A stretch of DNA of 64,000 nt from CAWAMR01 sp963783095 (GTDB taxonomy: Bacteria; Planctomycetota; Planctomycetia; Gemmatales; Gemmataceae): contig CAWAMR010000002.1 of assembly GCA_963783095.1 (NCBI GenBank), positions 1,240,001 to 1,304,000 on the forward strand. Reading direction: 5' to 3'. Both the position numbers and the translations under genes were made by a program. The notes below the pieces were generated by a model. It had not been told where the DNA came from, ran no database searches, and was given only the letters and a program-made list of their open reading frames with translations. Each line of letters opens with the position of its first letter. Position 1 is the stretch's first letter. Below are positions 17,214 to 23,734 of the stretch, piece by piece.

Positions 17214-17942
17214 ATGAGTAGCTACCTGATGGACGGTTACTATGGCGAACAGTCCGCCGCGACCGCCCAAACCAGCGAGCGGGTGGCCTTCATCCGCAGC
17301 ACTTACGCCCATTTGTTCGGGGCTCTGTTGGCCCTGGTTGGGCTTGAAGCATTGATGCTGGATTCCGGGGTCGGGATTCGTCTCCTCAATGCCGTTGCAT
17401 TTGAACGAGGAGCGTGGCTTGGCTTGATGGTTCTGTTTATTGGCGGCGGCTACGCAGCTCAATACATGGCCCGGAATACTGCCTCCAAACCGACGCAATA
17501 CCTTGGTCTTGCCCTTTATGTCGGTTTGTGGGCCATCATGTTACTGCCGGTTCTCACCATCTGCACTCTCAACACCAAGTACAATCACATTCCTTTGCAA
17601 GCAGCGCTGATGACCCTGATCGTCTTCGGCGGACTGACAGCGGCAGTCTTCATCTCCAAGAAAGATTTTTCCTTCCTGGGCTATGGTATCTGGATTGCCA
17701 GCTTATTGGCTCTCGGATTGGTGGTCGTGGCCTGCGTTACGGGCCTCGACCTTCGCGTTTGGTTTAGCGTCGCCATGATCGCTCTGGCGAGCGCCTGCAT
17801 CCTCTACGACACCTCGAATGTGTTGCATCATTACCCCACGAACGCAGCAGTTTCAGCGGCGTTGGAGTTATTTGCATCCGTGGCGCTGTTGTTCTTCTAC
17901 GTCGTTCGCCTCATGATGTCGTTTGCAAACAACTCCGACTGA
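17214..17942 (+). CDS. Bax inhibitor-1/YccA family membrane protein
   Basis: 242 residues from ATG 17214 (AGGAG six bases upstream). After a ~30-residue cytosolic N-terminus there are seven hydrophobic helices, the family layout, starting HLFGALLALVGLEALML and ending ELFASVALLFFYVVRLM. The conserved Asp of the last helices is in ILYDTSNVLHH, part of the pH-sensing di-Asp latch of BI-1 proteins. Family members are calcium-leak channels or FtsH-associated proteins (YccA) in the inner membrane; which applies here cannot be told. It is monocistronic, with a strong terminator right after the stop. Confidence 0.9.
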   Translation: MSSYLMDGYYGEQSAATAQTSERVAFIRSTYAHLFGALLALVGLEALMLDSGVGIRLLNAVAFERGAWLGLMVLFIGGGYAAQYMARNTASKPTQYLGLALYVGLWAIMLLPVLTICTLNTKYNHIPLQAALMTLIVFGGLTAAVFISKKDFSFLGYGIWIASLLALGLVVVACVTGLDLRVWFSVAMIALASACILYDTSNVLHHYPTNAAVSAALELFASVALLFFYVVRLMMSFANNSD

Positions 17943-17967
17943 TCGTGTAACGCACGAGTCAGATTGA

Positions 17968-18020
17968 CGAAAAAACCCAAGAGAAACGGCAATGTGCTGA
18001 AAATCTCTTGGGTTTTTTCG
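17968..18020 (+). terminator. Rho-independent terminator
   Basis: Perfect stem CGAAAAAACCCAAGAGA / TCTCTTGGGTTTTTTCG with a 19-base loop, 25 bases after the Bax-inhibitor stop. A-rich and T-rich flanks on both sides make it usable from either strand. Confidence 0.85.
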
Positions 18021-18069
18021 TTGTTTTGGGCGCGCTACTTGGCCAAAATAGAAAACTTCCCACCTGGAT

Positions 18070-18177
18070 CAGTCAGTGGGCAGTGGGCAGTGAATAGTGG
18101 TCAGTAAATGCTAAATATGCGATGGGCTTTGCCTTTGTATTTTCTGACCACTGACCACTAAACACTGACCACTATTC
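18070..18177. repeat. Inverted array of 7-bp CAGTGGT-type units
   Basis: Left part CAGTCAGTGGGCAGTGGGCA and on, right part TGACCACTGACCACTAAACA, separated by about 35 bases. Same family as 15744, 23696 and 54367. It lies directly upstream of the DUF1080 gene. Confidence 0.75.
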
Positions 18178-18205
18178 CCGAATCTCTCCTCAAAAGGTGC
18201 CAAAC

Positions 18206-18766
18206 ATGCGCAATCGATTCTCCGGCCTATTACTGGGCAGTATGGTTTTCGCGATCTCTCTCTCGCGCACCAGTGCAGCAGATGACTTCAAGCCGGAACC
18301 GGGTTTTACGTTACTGATGCCCGGCAAAACCCTGGATGGTTGGAAGATGAAAAAGGGTGGTGATTCACTCGCCGGCAAAATGGAAGCCGCCAAAGGCCGC
18401 TTCAAGTTGCTGGATGGCGTTCTTATCGTCGACCCCAAAGTGAAAGGGGACATCATCATCGAAACGGCCAAGGAATACGGCAAGGATCTGACCATTCGCT
18501 TCGAGTACAAACCGGGCAAAGGCTGCAACAACGACCTGTTCCTGCGCGGCACCAAGTTCGATATCAAGACGCCCGATATCAAAAACCTCAAGCAGGATGA
18601 ATGGAATGAATTTGAAATTGTCATTCAAGGCTCAAAGGCCGAATTCAAGAACAATGGGGAGACCCAGAAAACTTTGAATACCAAGGTCGAGAAAAGCACA
18701 TTCGGCATTCGAGCAGAGATCGGACCGATTGAGATCCGCAAGTTGCGTATCAAAGAAACGCAGTGA
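18206..18766 (+). CDS. DUF1080 (3-keto-disaccharide hydrolase fold) exported protein
   Basis: ATG 18206 is preceded by AAAAGG; a GTG three codons earlier is less likely. The product has 186 residues with a signal peptide (GLLLGSMVFAISLSRTSA). A single jelly-roll lectin-like domain follows: GFTLLMPGKTLDGWKMKKGG at the start, GDIIIETAKEYGKDLTIRFE, GCNNDLFLRG and NEFEIVIQGSKAEFKNNGE. These are the standard DUF1080 motifs. Some members cleave 3-keto-glycosides, and many planctomycete copies sit alone and are unassigned. The frame is complete. Confidence 0.88.
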   Translation: MRNRFSGLLLGSMVFAISLSRTSAADDFKPEPGFTLLMPGKTLDGWKMKKGGDSLAGKMEAAKGRFKLLDGVLIVDPKVKGDIIIETAKEYGKDLTIRFEYKPGKGCNNDLFLRGTKFDIKTPDIKNLKQDEWNEFEIVIQGSKAEFKNNGETQKTLNTKVEKSTFGIRAEIGPIEIRKLRIKETQ

Positions 18767-18823
18767 TGGTGCCGTGGAGTTGTCGCATCGAACATCAAGG
18801 CAAAGACGTCGAGGTGATCTGTC

Positions 18824-19222
18824 TTGACGCCTGAACCTCCTCAGACCGTCCTCCTTCACGGAACCACATTGCAGCGTGCCCGTGCGATTGAGGCGCATGG
18901 TCCTGACCCGTCGTACCAGGAGCCGGGAACGGGACAACTACCTCCAGCAGAAGGCTTCTCAGCTGTGATCGGAGATGGTCGCCCATGCAAGACAGGAACT
19001 CCAGAAAATGTGGCCAGAAGGAAAGACGCGCTATTCCCTGGAGAAGGCGGAGCGGCTATTCTGGAAGTGTTGGTGCCAGCCTGGATTATGGCTATCCTTT
19101 ACGCTGATCCGATTTCTTCTGGACTGGCAAAGGGAGGTGAGATCCGGTTTGAGCCGGAGAGCGGCCTCAATGAACTAAGAGCCGAATGGCACAATCTCAC
19201 CAAGAGGATCATTCTACTGTGA
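18824..19222 (+). CDS. Small protein with ADP-ribosyltransferase-like HGT motif
   Basis: 132 residues from a TTG start with GAGGTGAT upstream. The N-terminal VLLHGTTLQRARAIEAHGP has the H-G-T strand seen at the start of ART-fold proteins. Later segments GFSAVIGDGRPCKTGTPENV, GGAAILEVLVPAWIMAI and a C-terminal EPESGLNELRAEWHNLTKRI look like a small globular domain, and the terminal Glu could be catalytic. I recognise it as a recurring planctomycete hypothetical protein, not a characterised enzyme. Its stop overlaps the start of the next gene (GTGA), so the two are coupled. An ART function is inference from a short motif. Confidence 0.55.
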   Translation: MTPEPPQTVLLHGTTLQRARAIEAHGPDPSYQEPGTGQLPPAEGFSAVIGDGRPCKTGTPENVARRKDALFPGEGGAAILEVLVPAWIMAILYADPISSGLAKGGEIRFEPESGLNELRAEWHNLTKRIILL

Positions 19223-19614
19223 CAACGAATTTCGTAAACGACCTGCTTTCCGCCCCCTTAGATCCCGACTGGTCGATCGAAGGGCTCGCGGAGCAATTGC
19301 TTACCAGCATCGCTGCCCAACCCGAGCAAGAGTTTATCCTTGACGCGGCAGAGATGATGGACCGACAGTCACGCAGGCTTATTCGGCCGCTGCTGGCGTG
19401 TCTTGCGAATATGTCGGCTGCGGAATCAGGAACATCCGACGATGTCTTCGGAGCGGATCTATCATTCCAGCGGATGGGTCCGGCGGGATCTGTGTCGATC
19501 TTCGGACAGTTCAAGAACACCCAAGGGAACGTGCGGATCACGTTGCGGAGGTCGCCTTCATCAACGCGGGACACCGAGGCACAGAAGCCACAACTATCGG
19601 AGACGATCCGATGA
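19219..19614 (+). CDS. Conserved small protein paired with the ART-like gene
   Basis: 131 residues from GTG 19219, which overlaps the upstream stop by four bases; an upstream in-frame ATG (19186) lies inside the previous gene. The first half is predicted helical (WSIEGLAEQLLTSIAAQPEQ, LIRPLLACLANMSAAESGT); the second half has strands (GADLSFQRMGPAGSVSIFGQ, GNVRITLRRS). No known domain is recognised. The tight overlap and joint orientation suggest the two proteins work together, for example as a modifier and its antidote; that is inference. Confidence 0.55.
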   Translation: MTTNFVNDLLSAPLDPDWSIEGLAEQLLTSIAAQPEQEFILDAAEMMDRQSRRLIRPLLACLANMSAAESGTSDDVFGADLSFQRMGPAGSVSIFGQFKNTQGNVRITLRRSPSSTRDTEAQKPQLSETIR

Positions 19615-19637
19615 AATCGACCTGAAGGAACCTCGCC

Positions 19638-20820
19638 ATGCGGGTGGCGCATTTCGATTGTTTCAGCGGCATTAGCGGCGATATGACGCTCGCTGCCCTG
19701 ATTGATGTCGGCGTTGATCCTGAAGCGATTCGCGCCGGGTTCGATTCGTTCGGTCTGCCGATCACGATGGAGATCGAAAAGGTCAAACGCAACGGCCTGG
19801 CGGCGACGTATGTCAACATCATCGCCCCCGAAGAGCAAACTCATCGCTATCTGCCCGAAGTTGAGGAGATTCTGAATCGCGGCAAGCTTACTCAACGACA
19901 GCGCGATCTGGCGCTGACGCATCTTTCGCCGGCTCGCGGTAGCCGAGGCAACCGTGCATGGAATGCCCGTCGAGAAAGTGCATTTTCACGAGGTCGGTGC
20001 GCTCGATAGTATCGCCGACATTGCCGGATCGGCGATCGGTCTGGATTTGCTGGGCGTCGAGAAATTCACAAGCCGATCGGTTCCTCCCGGCAGCGGAACG
20101 GTGAAATGCGCAGCACGGCATTATGCCGATCCCTGCCCCTGCGACAGCGGTGTTATTAAAGGGTGTGCCGCTGGCGCAAGCAGCGGTCAAAGGTGAACTG
20201 ACCACTCCCACCGGCGCGGCGATCTTGACTACCATCGTGAGCGAATATACCGATCAGCCGATCATGACCGTGGAAAACATCGGCCTCGGTGCAGGCAAAC
20301 GCGACCCCTGGGAATTGCCGAACGTCCTCCGGCTGCTGGTGGGAACCACAACGAAGACGGGAATCGTCAACCCGCTGGAATCGGATCAGGTTTGGGTTCT
20401 GGAAACGAATCTCGACGACGTGCCTGCGGAAGTGATCGGCTACTGCTTCGAGCAACTCTTCGCCGCAGGGGCACTCGATGTTTTCTCCATTCCGATTCAA
20501 ATGAAGAAGAACCGACCCGGTGTGATGTTGAGCGTCATCACGACCGAAGCGAACATTCCGGCGCTGGAAACGATCTTGTTCCGCGAGACCGCGACGTTTG
20601 GAATTCGGCGTTATTCCGTACAACGATCGAAGCTGCAGCGTGAGGCTTGCACAGTCGATACGCCGTGGGGATCGGTGAAGGCAAAAAGAGGCCGGCGCGA
20701 AGGACAAGCGCCGATCATTACGCCGGAGTATGAGGACTGCGCCGGATTGCGCGGGAGAAAGGTGTGGCCTTGCGCGAGGTGTATCAAGCGATAGCACGGA
20801 TTACTCAACCTCCAAAGTGA
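19638..20820 (+). pseudogene. larC: larC, nickel-pincer cofactor cyclometallase, broken by three 1-base indels
   Basis: LarC inserts nickel into the pincer cofactor of lactate racemase-type enzymes. The start MRVAHFDCFSGISGDMTLAA is the LarC hallmark. An extra base near 19920 shifts to VHGMPVEKVHFHEVGALDSI. An extra G at 20113 shifts to GIMPIPAPATAVLLKGVPLA and on through LLVGTTTKTGIVNPLESDQV and the LETNLDDVPAEVIGYCFEQL motif. A missing base near 20742 restores REKGVALREVYQAIARITQP to the stop at 20818-20820. The repaired protein is about 394 residues, normal for LarC. Since all conserved blocks survive, sequence error is as likely as true inactivation. The end overlaps the convergent Uma2 gene by about 20 bases. 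Confidence 0.85.
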
Positions 20821-21475
20821 ATGCCGGGAGCTTGTGTTTGTCGATGGTTTGCCGAAGACGGAACGATTTCCCCAGAACTGCCGATTTGATCCACCCGTCT
20901 TTTTTTCGTGTCGCGGAATATCCGCCGCCAGTGCGGCGAAGAACATCGAACTGAATCGGTTCCTCGCGGGCATCGACCAGCCAGTATTCGGGGATCTCTG
21001 CTTCCCAATAGGCTTGGCGTAGTGTCACAGTATCTTTTTGGATGGAACTTCGACTTACAATCTCAAGGACGATATCAGGCGATCCTTGCAGTTCGGTGTA
21101 ACCTGTCTCGGCCCCTTCAATGAAACGTACTTTTTCATCAGCAATCGATTGATCGGAAATGAAGATTCCATCAGGAATACCGGAAAAATCTCCAGTGAAG
21201 TTGGTCAGGAGCACCCCATCCGTGAAAAACATCCCATGGTTTCCCGACTTTGCCAAACCTGTCAAAATGAATGCAATTTCCGTTTTGACCCGCACGTGCG
21301 AAAAGATTTGTTCCTGTTCTTTGCTCATATCGGCCCAGACGCCTCCATCGAGCCACCAGATCCGGCCAGTCTCGGGGAAATCATCTTGGTCCGTCCAGCG
21401 CCGAAATGCGTGAATATCCGTGACCCATTCCGGGATCACAAGATCGGCGTAATCGGTGAACAACTTGACAACCAT
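20801..21475 (-). CDS. Uma2 family protein (PD-(D/E)xK endonuclease-like), copy 2
   Basis: 224 residues. Uma2 (DUF820) fold: an N-terminal helix (VTDIHAFRRWTDQDDFPETG), GRIWWLDGGVWADMS, then the nuclease-like core with GIPDGIFIS (metal-binding Asp), GSPDIVLEIVSRSS (E-x-V core) and EYWLVDAREEPIQFDVL. Planctomycetes and cyanobacteria have many copies; a role in DNA cleavage by mobile elements is proposed but unproven. Its ATG overlaps the stop of the near-identical upstream copy by one base (TAATG), so they are co-translated. Confidence 0.88.
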   Translation of the reverse strand: MVVKLFTDYADLVIPEWVTDIHAFRRWTDQDDFPETGRIWWLDGGVWADMSKEQEQIFSHVRVKTEIAFILTGLAKSGNHGMFFTDGVLLTNFTGDFSGIPDGIFISDQSIADEKVRFIEGAETGYTELQGSPDIVLEIVSRSSIQKDTVTLRQAYWEAEIPEYWLVDAREEPIQFDVLRRTGGGYSATRKKDGWIKSAVLGKSFRLRQTIDKHKLPAFTLEVE

Positions 21476-22146
21476 TACTCAACCTCCAAAGTGAACGCGG
21501 GAAGCTTGTGCTTGTCGATTGTTTGCAGAAGCCGAAACGATTTACCAAGGATTGCCGATTTAACCCAGCCATCTTTCTTTCGGGCGGCGGAATAACCGCG
21601 AGCGGTACGGCGAAGAATATCGAACTGAATCGGTTCTTGACGGGCATCGACCAGCCAGTATTCGGGAATCTCCGCGTCCCAGTAGGCTTGTCGCAGAGTC
21701 ACGGTATCTTTGCGAACGGAGCTTTGACTCACGATTTCGAGGAGAATATCGGGCGAGCCTTGTATTTCGTCGTGACCACCTTCTTGATCTTGAACAAAGC
21801 GCACTTTCCCATCAGTGATCGATTGATGAGAGATGAAAATACCATCAGGGATACCCGAAAAACCTCCACTGAAGTTAGTTAGGCGTGCTCCTGCAATGAA
21901 ATACCTTCCGGCTCTTTCAACCTCCTGCAAGCCGCCAATGATACACGCAAATTCCCCTTTCAGACAAACATGAGAAAAGATTTGCTCCCTACAGAAATCG
22001 GCCCAAATTTCGCAGGCCAGCCACCAGATGCGCCCGCTTTCGGGGAAATCGTCTTGATCCGTCCAGCGCCGAAATGCGTGGATGTCTGTGACCCATTCCG
22101 GAATCACAAGTTCGGCGTATTCGTCGGTGAACATCCTGACAACCAT
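21475..22146 (-). CDS. Uma2 family protein, copy 1
   Basis: 223 residues, clearly a tandem duplicate of the next gene: the same start (EWVTDIHAFRRWTDQDDF), GIPDGIFISHQSITDGKVRF, GSPDILLEIVSQSSVRKDTV, EYWLVDARQEPIQFDILRRT and the same final residues. The central part (residues about 60-90) has diverged most. The predicted PD-(D/E)xK residues are kept in both copies. It starts 23 bases after the DUF4303 C-terminal fragment on the same strand, so it probably shares a transcript with that accessory strip. Confidence 0.88.
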   Translation of the reverse strand: MVVRMFTDEYAELVIPEWVTDIHAFRRWTDQDDFPESGRIWWLACEIWADFCREQIFSHVCLKGEFACIIGGLQEVERAGRYFIAGARLTNFSGGFSGIPDGIFISHQSITDGKVRFVQDQEGGHDEIQGSPDILLEIVSQSSVRKDTVTLRQAYWDAEIPEYWLVDARQEPIQFDILRRTARGYSAARKKDGWVKSAILGKSFRLLQTIDKHKLPAFTLEVE

Positions 22147-22169
22147 CCTTGTCGCACTCCTCTTTGAAT

Positions 22170-22532
22170 CTATGGAATAGGCTCTGCGGCCTCGTCAATC
22201 CAAGTGCGAACTGCCTCTGGCGGGTTCAGCCGGACAGCTCGTTGCGTGTTGGTGAAGTCTGGAGGCATAACTTCTACATTCACGACGATACGTTCTCGGT
22301 CGCCACCGTGACCGAAGACGCCTTTTCTATCCAACTTCACTATCGCAGATTCCATTACGCGAAGTCGAAACTCATACTCGTCTTTGCGCTGAATCTCATT
22401 CAATTCGAGCATGTCAGGACGCAAAGCGAATAGTCTTTTGACGTCGTCAAAATATTCTTCGCCAAAACAAAGGAATGGCGAATCAGCGTATGACCACTTT
22501 AATCCCCACCGAGAGTCTTGCTTGTTTGCCCA
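22170..22532 (-). pseudogene. DUF4303 gene, C-terminal part
   Basis: In frame directly after the TAG of the 157-codon ORF, the sequence encodes SRWGLKWSYADSPFLCFGEE, YFDDVKRLFALRPDMLELNE, then FRLRVMESAIVKLDRKGVFG and IVVNVEVMPPDFTNTQRAVR. This is the second half of a DUF4303 protein. Its first half is encoded at 23003-23233. A short ORF from ATG 22424 covers only the last 84 residues. DUF4303 proteins are small proteins often found near polymorphic-toxin immunity genes; no activity is known. Confidence 0.7.
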
Positions 22533-23006
22533 CTACTCAGCGATTCGATTAAACTCATCGTTTTCTGCAAGTTCCGGGTATAACATCCTTAAATCACTTA
22601 AGGCTTGCTTGTAGAATTCCAGCAACGACGCTCGAAACTCTTTATAGGCTGTAACGATTTTGAAATTGCCCCCATTTGCCTCGTATATTTCCAGTTTTCT
22701 TGATTGTGGTGAATAGCTGAAGCGCAGGTTGTTACTGAAATAATCCCCGGAGACAGCAAAAGTCTCATAGTTGCCTGCATCAATTTGCCCGACAACGTCT
22801 TTGAGTTGAATCAAGTAGTCGAGGATTTCAGATTCAATAACTATAAAGTCCCGGAGTCCATTAAAGACAATAAAGATCTTTCCGCGTGCTAGGCGTCGCA
22901 ACCCGCGCACATCGAGAGTCGCGACGTTCATATTTCGCCGATCTGACCGTACGGTTTCTGGCCGAACACAAAAGTCAAAAGCAATCTTTTTCATTGTGGC
23001 ATTCAC
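22533..23006 (-). CDS. Unrecognised 157-residue protein inserted inside a DUF4303 gene
   Basis: It starts at GTG 23006 overlapping the TGA of the upstream fragment (GTGA), with an internal ATG four codons in, and ends at TAG 22533, immediately before in-frame DUF4303 C-terminal sequence. The protein is alpha/beta (RRLARGKIFIVFNGLRDFIV, IQLKDVVGQIDAGNYETFAV, FSYSPQSRKLEIYEANGGNF) and ends in an acidic helix (LRMLYPELAENDEFNRIAE). The coding sequence is richer in A/T than its neighbours. No domain is recognised; size, composition and place are like immunity proteins of toxin systems, which is inference only. Confidence 0.55.
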   Translation of the reverse strand: MNATMKKIAFDFCVRPETVRSDRRNMNVATLDVRGLRRLARGKIFIVFNGLRDFIVIESEILDYLIQLKDVVGQIDAGNYETFAVSGDYFSNNLRFSYSPQSRKLEIYEANGGNFKIVTAYKEFRASLLEFYKQALSDLRMLYPELAENDEFNRIAE

Positions 23007-23233
23007 CGAGCCGTAATAGGATATGCTGTGTTCTTAACCGCTTCTTCAAGTGCCTCCTCGGACCACGCGGCAAGAACAGGTGGGTGCGCTTCACCAGTCG
23101 TGATTAGTGACAAATAATAGTAGTGTCCCGGATGTTGTGCAAAGAGTTTCTCGATCGCAAGTTCTGCTGCTGTTGCAATCGCATCCGATAACTCGGTTTC
23201 GCCTGCCATTGAGGTAATCATCTCGATGTCCAA
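23003..23233 (-). pseudogene. DUF4303 gene, N-terminal part
   Basis: 76 residues. LSDAIATAAELAIEKLFAQH, then GHYYYLSLITTGEAHPPVLA and WSEEALEEAV form the conserved N-terminal half of DUF4303. It stops at TGA 23003, where the 157-codon ORF begins, and the missing second half follows that ORF at 22170-22532. So one gene appears split by an insertion of about 470 bp. Confidence 0.65.
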
Positions 23234-23351
23234 CTCTTAACGAGGGATTCGGACAAAGGCGAACGGGATTGCGGCAATCTCTGCTTCGCAATTCATGTGT
23301 ACGTCTGCCGGCGACTACTCCGTTGCCTTGGTCGGGACTTTCCCATTCGTT

Positions 23352-23543
23352 TCAGGCCCAACTGCGGTTTCGGTCTGTTCCGCCGATAATCGCACAAAAG
23401 AGATAGCTTGTTTCCACGCGATAACCTCCGTTACCGAACGAATCGACCGCGACCAGATCTGAGCGGTCGATTGGATAGATCGAGTCACCGCTTGATTCAA
23501 TAGGGTATTCGCTGGATGTGGACGGGTATTTGATGTTGCCCAT
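23352..23543 (-). CDS. Small ORF of unknown function
   Basis: 63 codons. Its ATG overlaps the stop of the 45-codon ORF upstream (TAATG), which is the main support. The sequence (GDSIYPIDRSDLVAVDSFGN, then GGYRVETSYLFCAIIGG) contains no known domain. The last third may be out of frame: the neighbouring frame reads SFVRLSAEQTETAVGPETNG down to 23315. Confidence 0.3.
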   Translation of the reverse strand: MGNIKYPSTSSEYPIESSGDSIYPIDRSDLVAVDSFGNGGYRVETSYLFCAIIGGTDRNRSWA

Positions 23544-23680
23544 TATAATCTGATTTTTCCCTTCGTCGGCAGGAATTTCTCAACTTGCCATACAGGATTA
23601 TCCGGAAAGATAGGTTCAATCGTTGCGTTCGATAGTTTCGCAAGTTCAGTTTCCCTAAAACTAACCAAGAACCTTTTCAT
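23543..23680 (-). CDS. Small ORF of unknown function
   Basis: 45 codons from ATG 23680 (MKRFLVSFRETELAKLSNAT) to TAA 23543-23545, overlapping the next ORF by one base. It is too short for a family call. It heads the minus-strand accessory strip that runs to 20801. Confidence 0.3.
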   Translation of the reverse strand: MKRFLVSFRETELAKLSNATIEPIFPDNPVWQVEKFLPTKGKIRL

Positions 23681-23695
23681 GTGCGCTGTGTCCTA

Positions 23696-23721
23696 ACTGA
23701 GCACTGAGCACTGAACACTGG
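23696..23721. repeat. Short array of 7-bp CTGAGCA/CTGAACA units
   Basis: Four 7-bp units (CTGAGCACTGAGCACTGAAC...) just upstream of alaS; same family as 15744, 18070 and 54367. Confidence 0.6.
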
Positions 23722-23734
23722 AGCGCAGCGACGC

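Noticed and set aside
17017..17214. 65-codon ORF before the Bax-inhibitor gene
   Set aside because: No ribosome site; it covers the promoter candidate and has no family character.
18766..18834. 22-codon ORF overlapping the DUF1080 stop (TGATG)
   Set aside because: Too short and not recognisable; may be a relic of a gene N-terminus, but there is nothing to support it.
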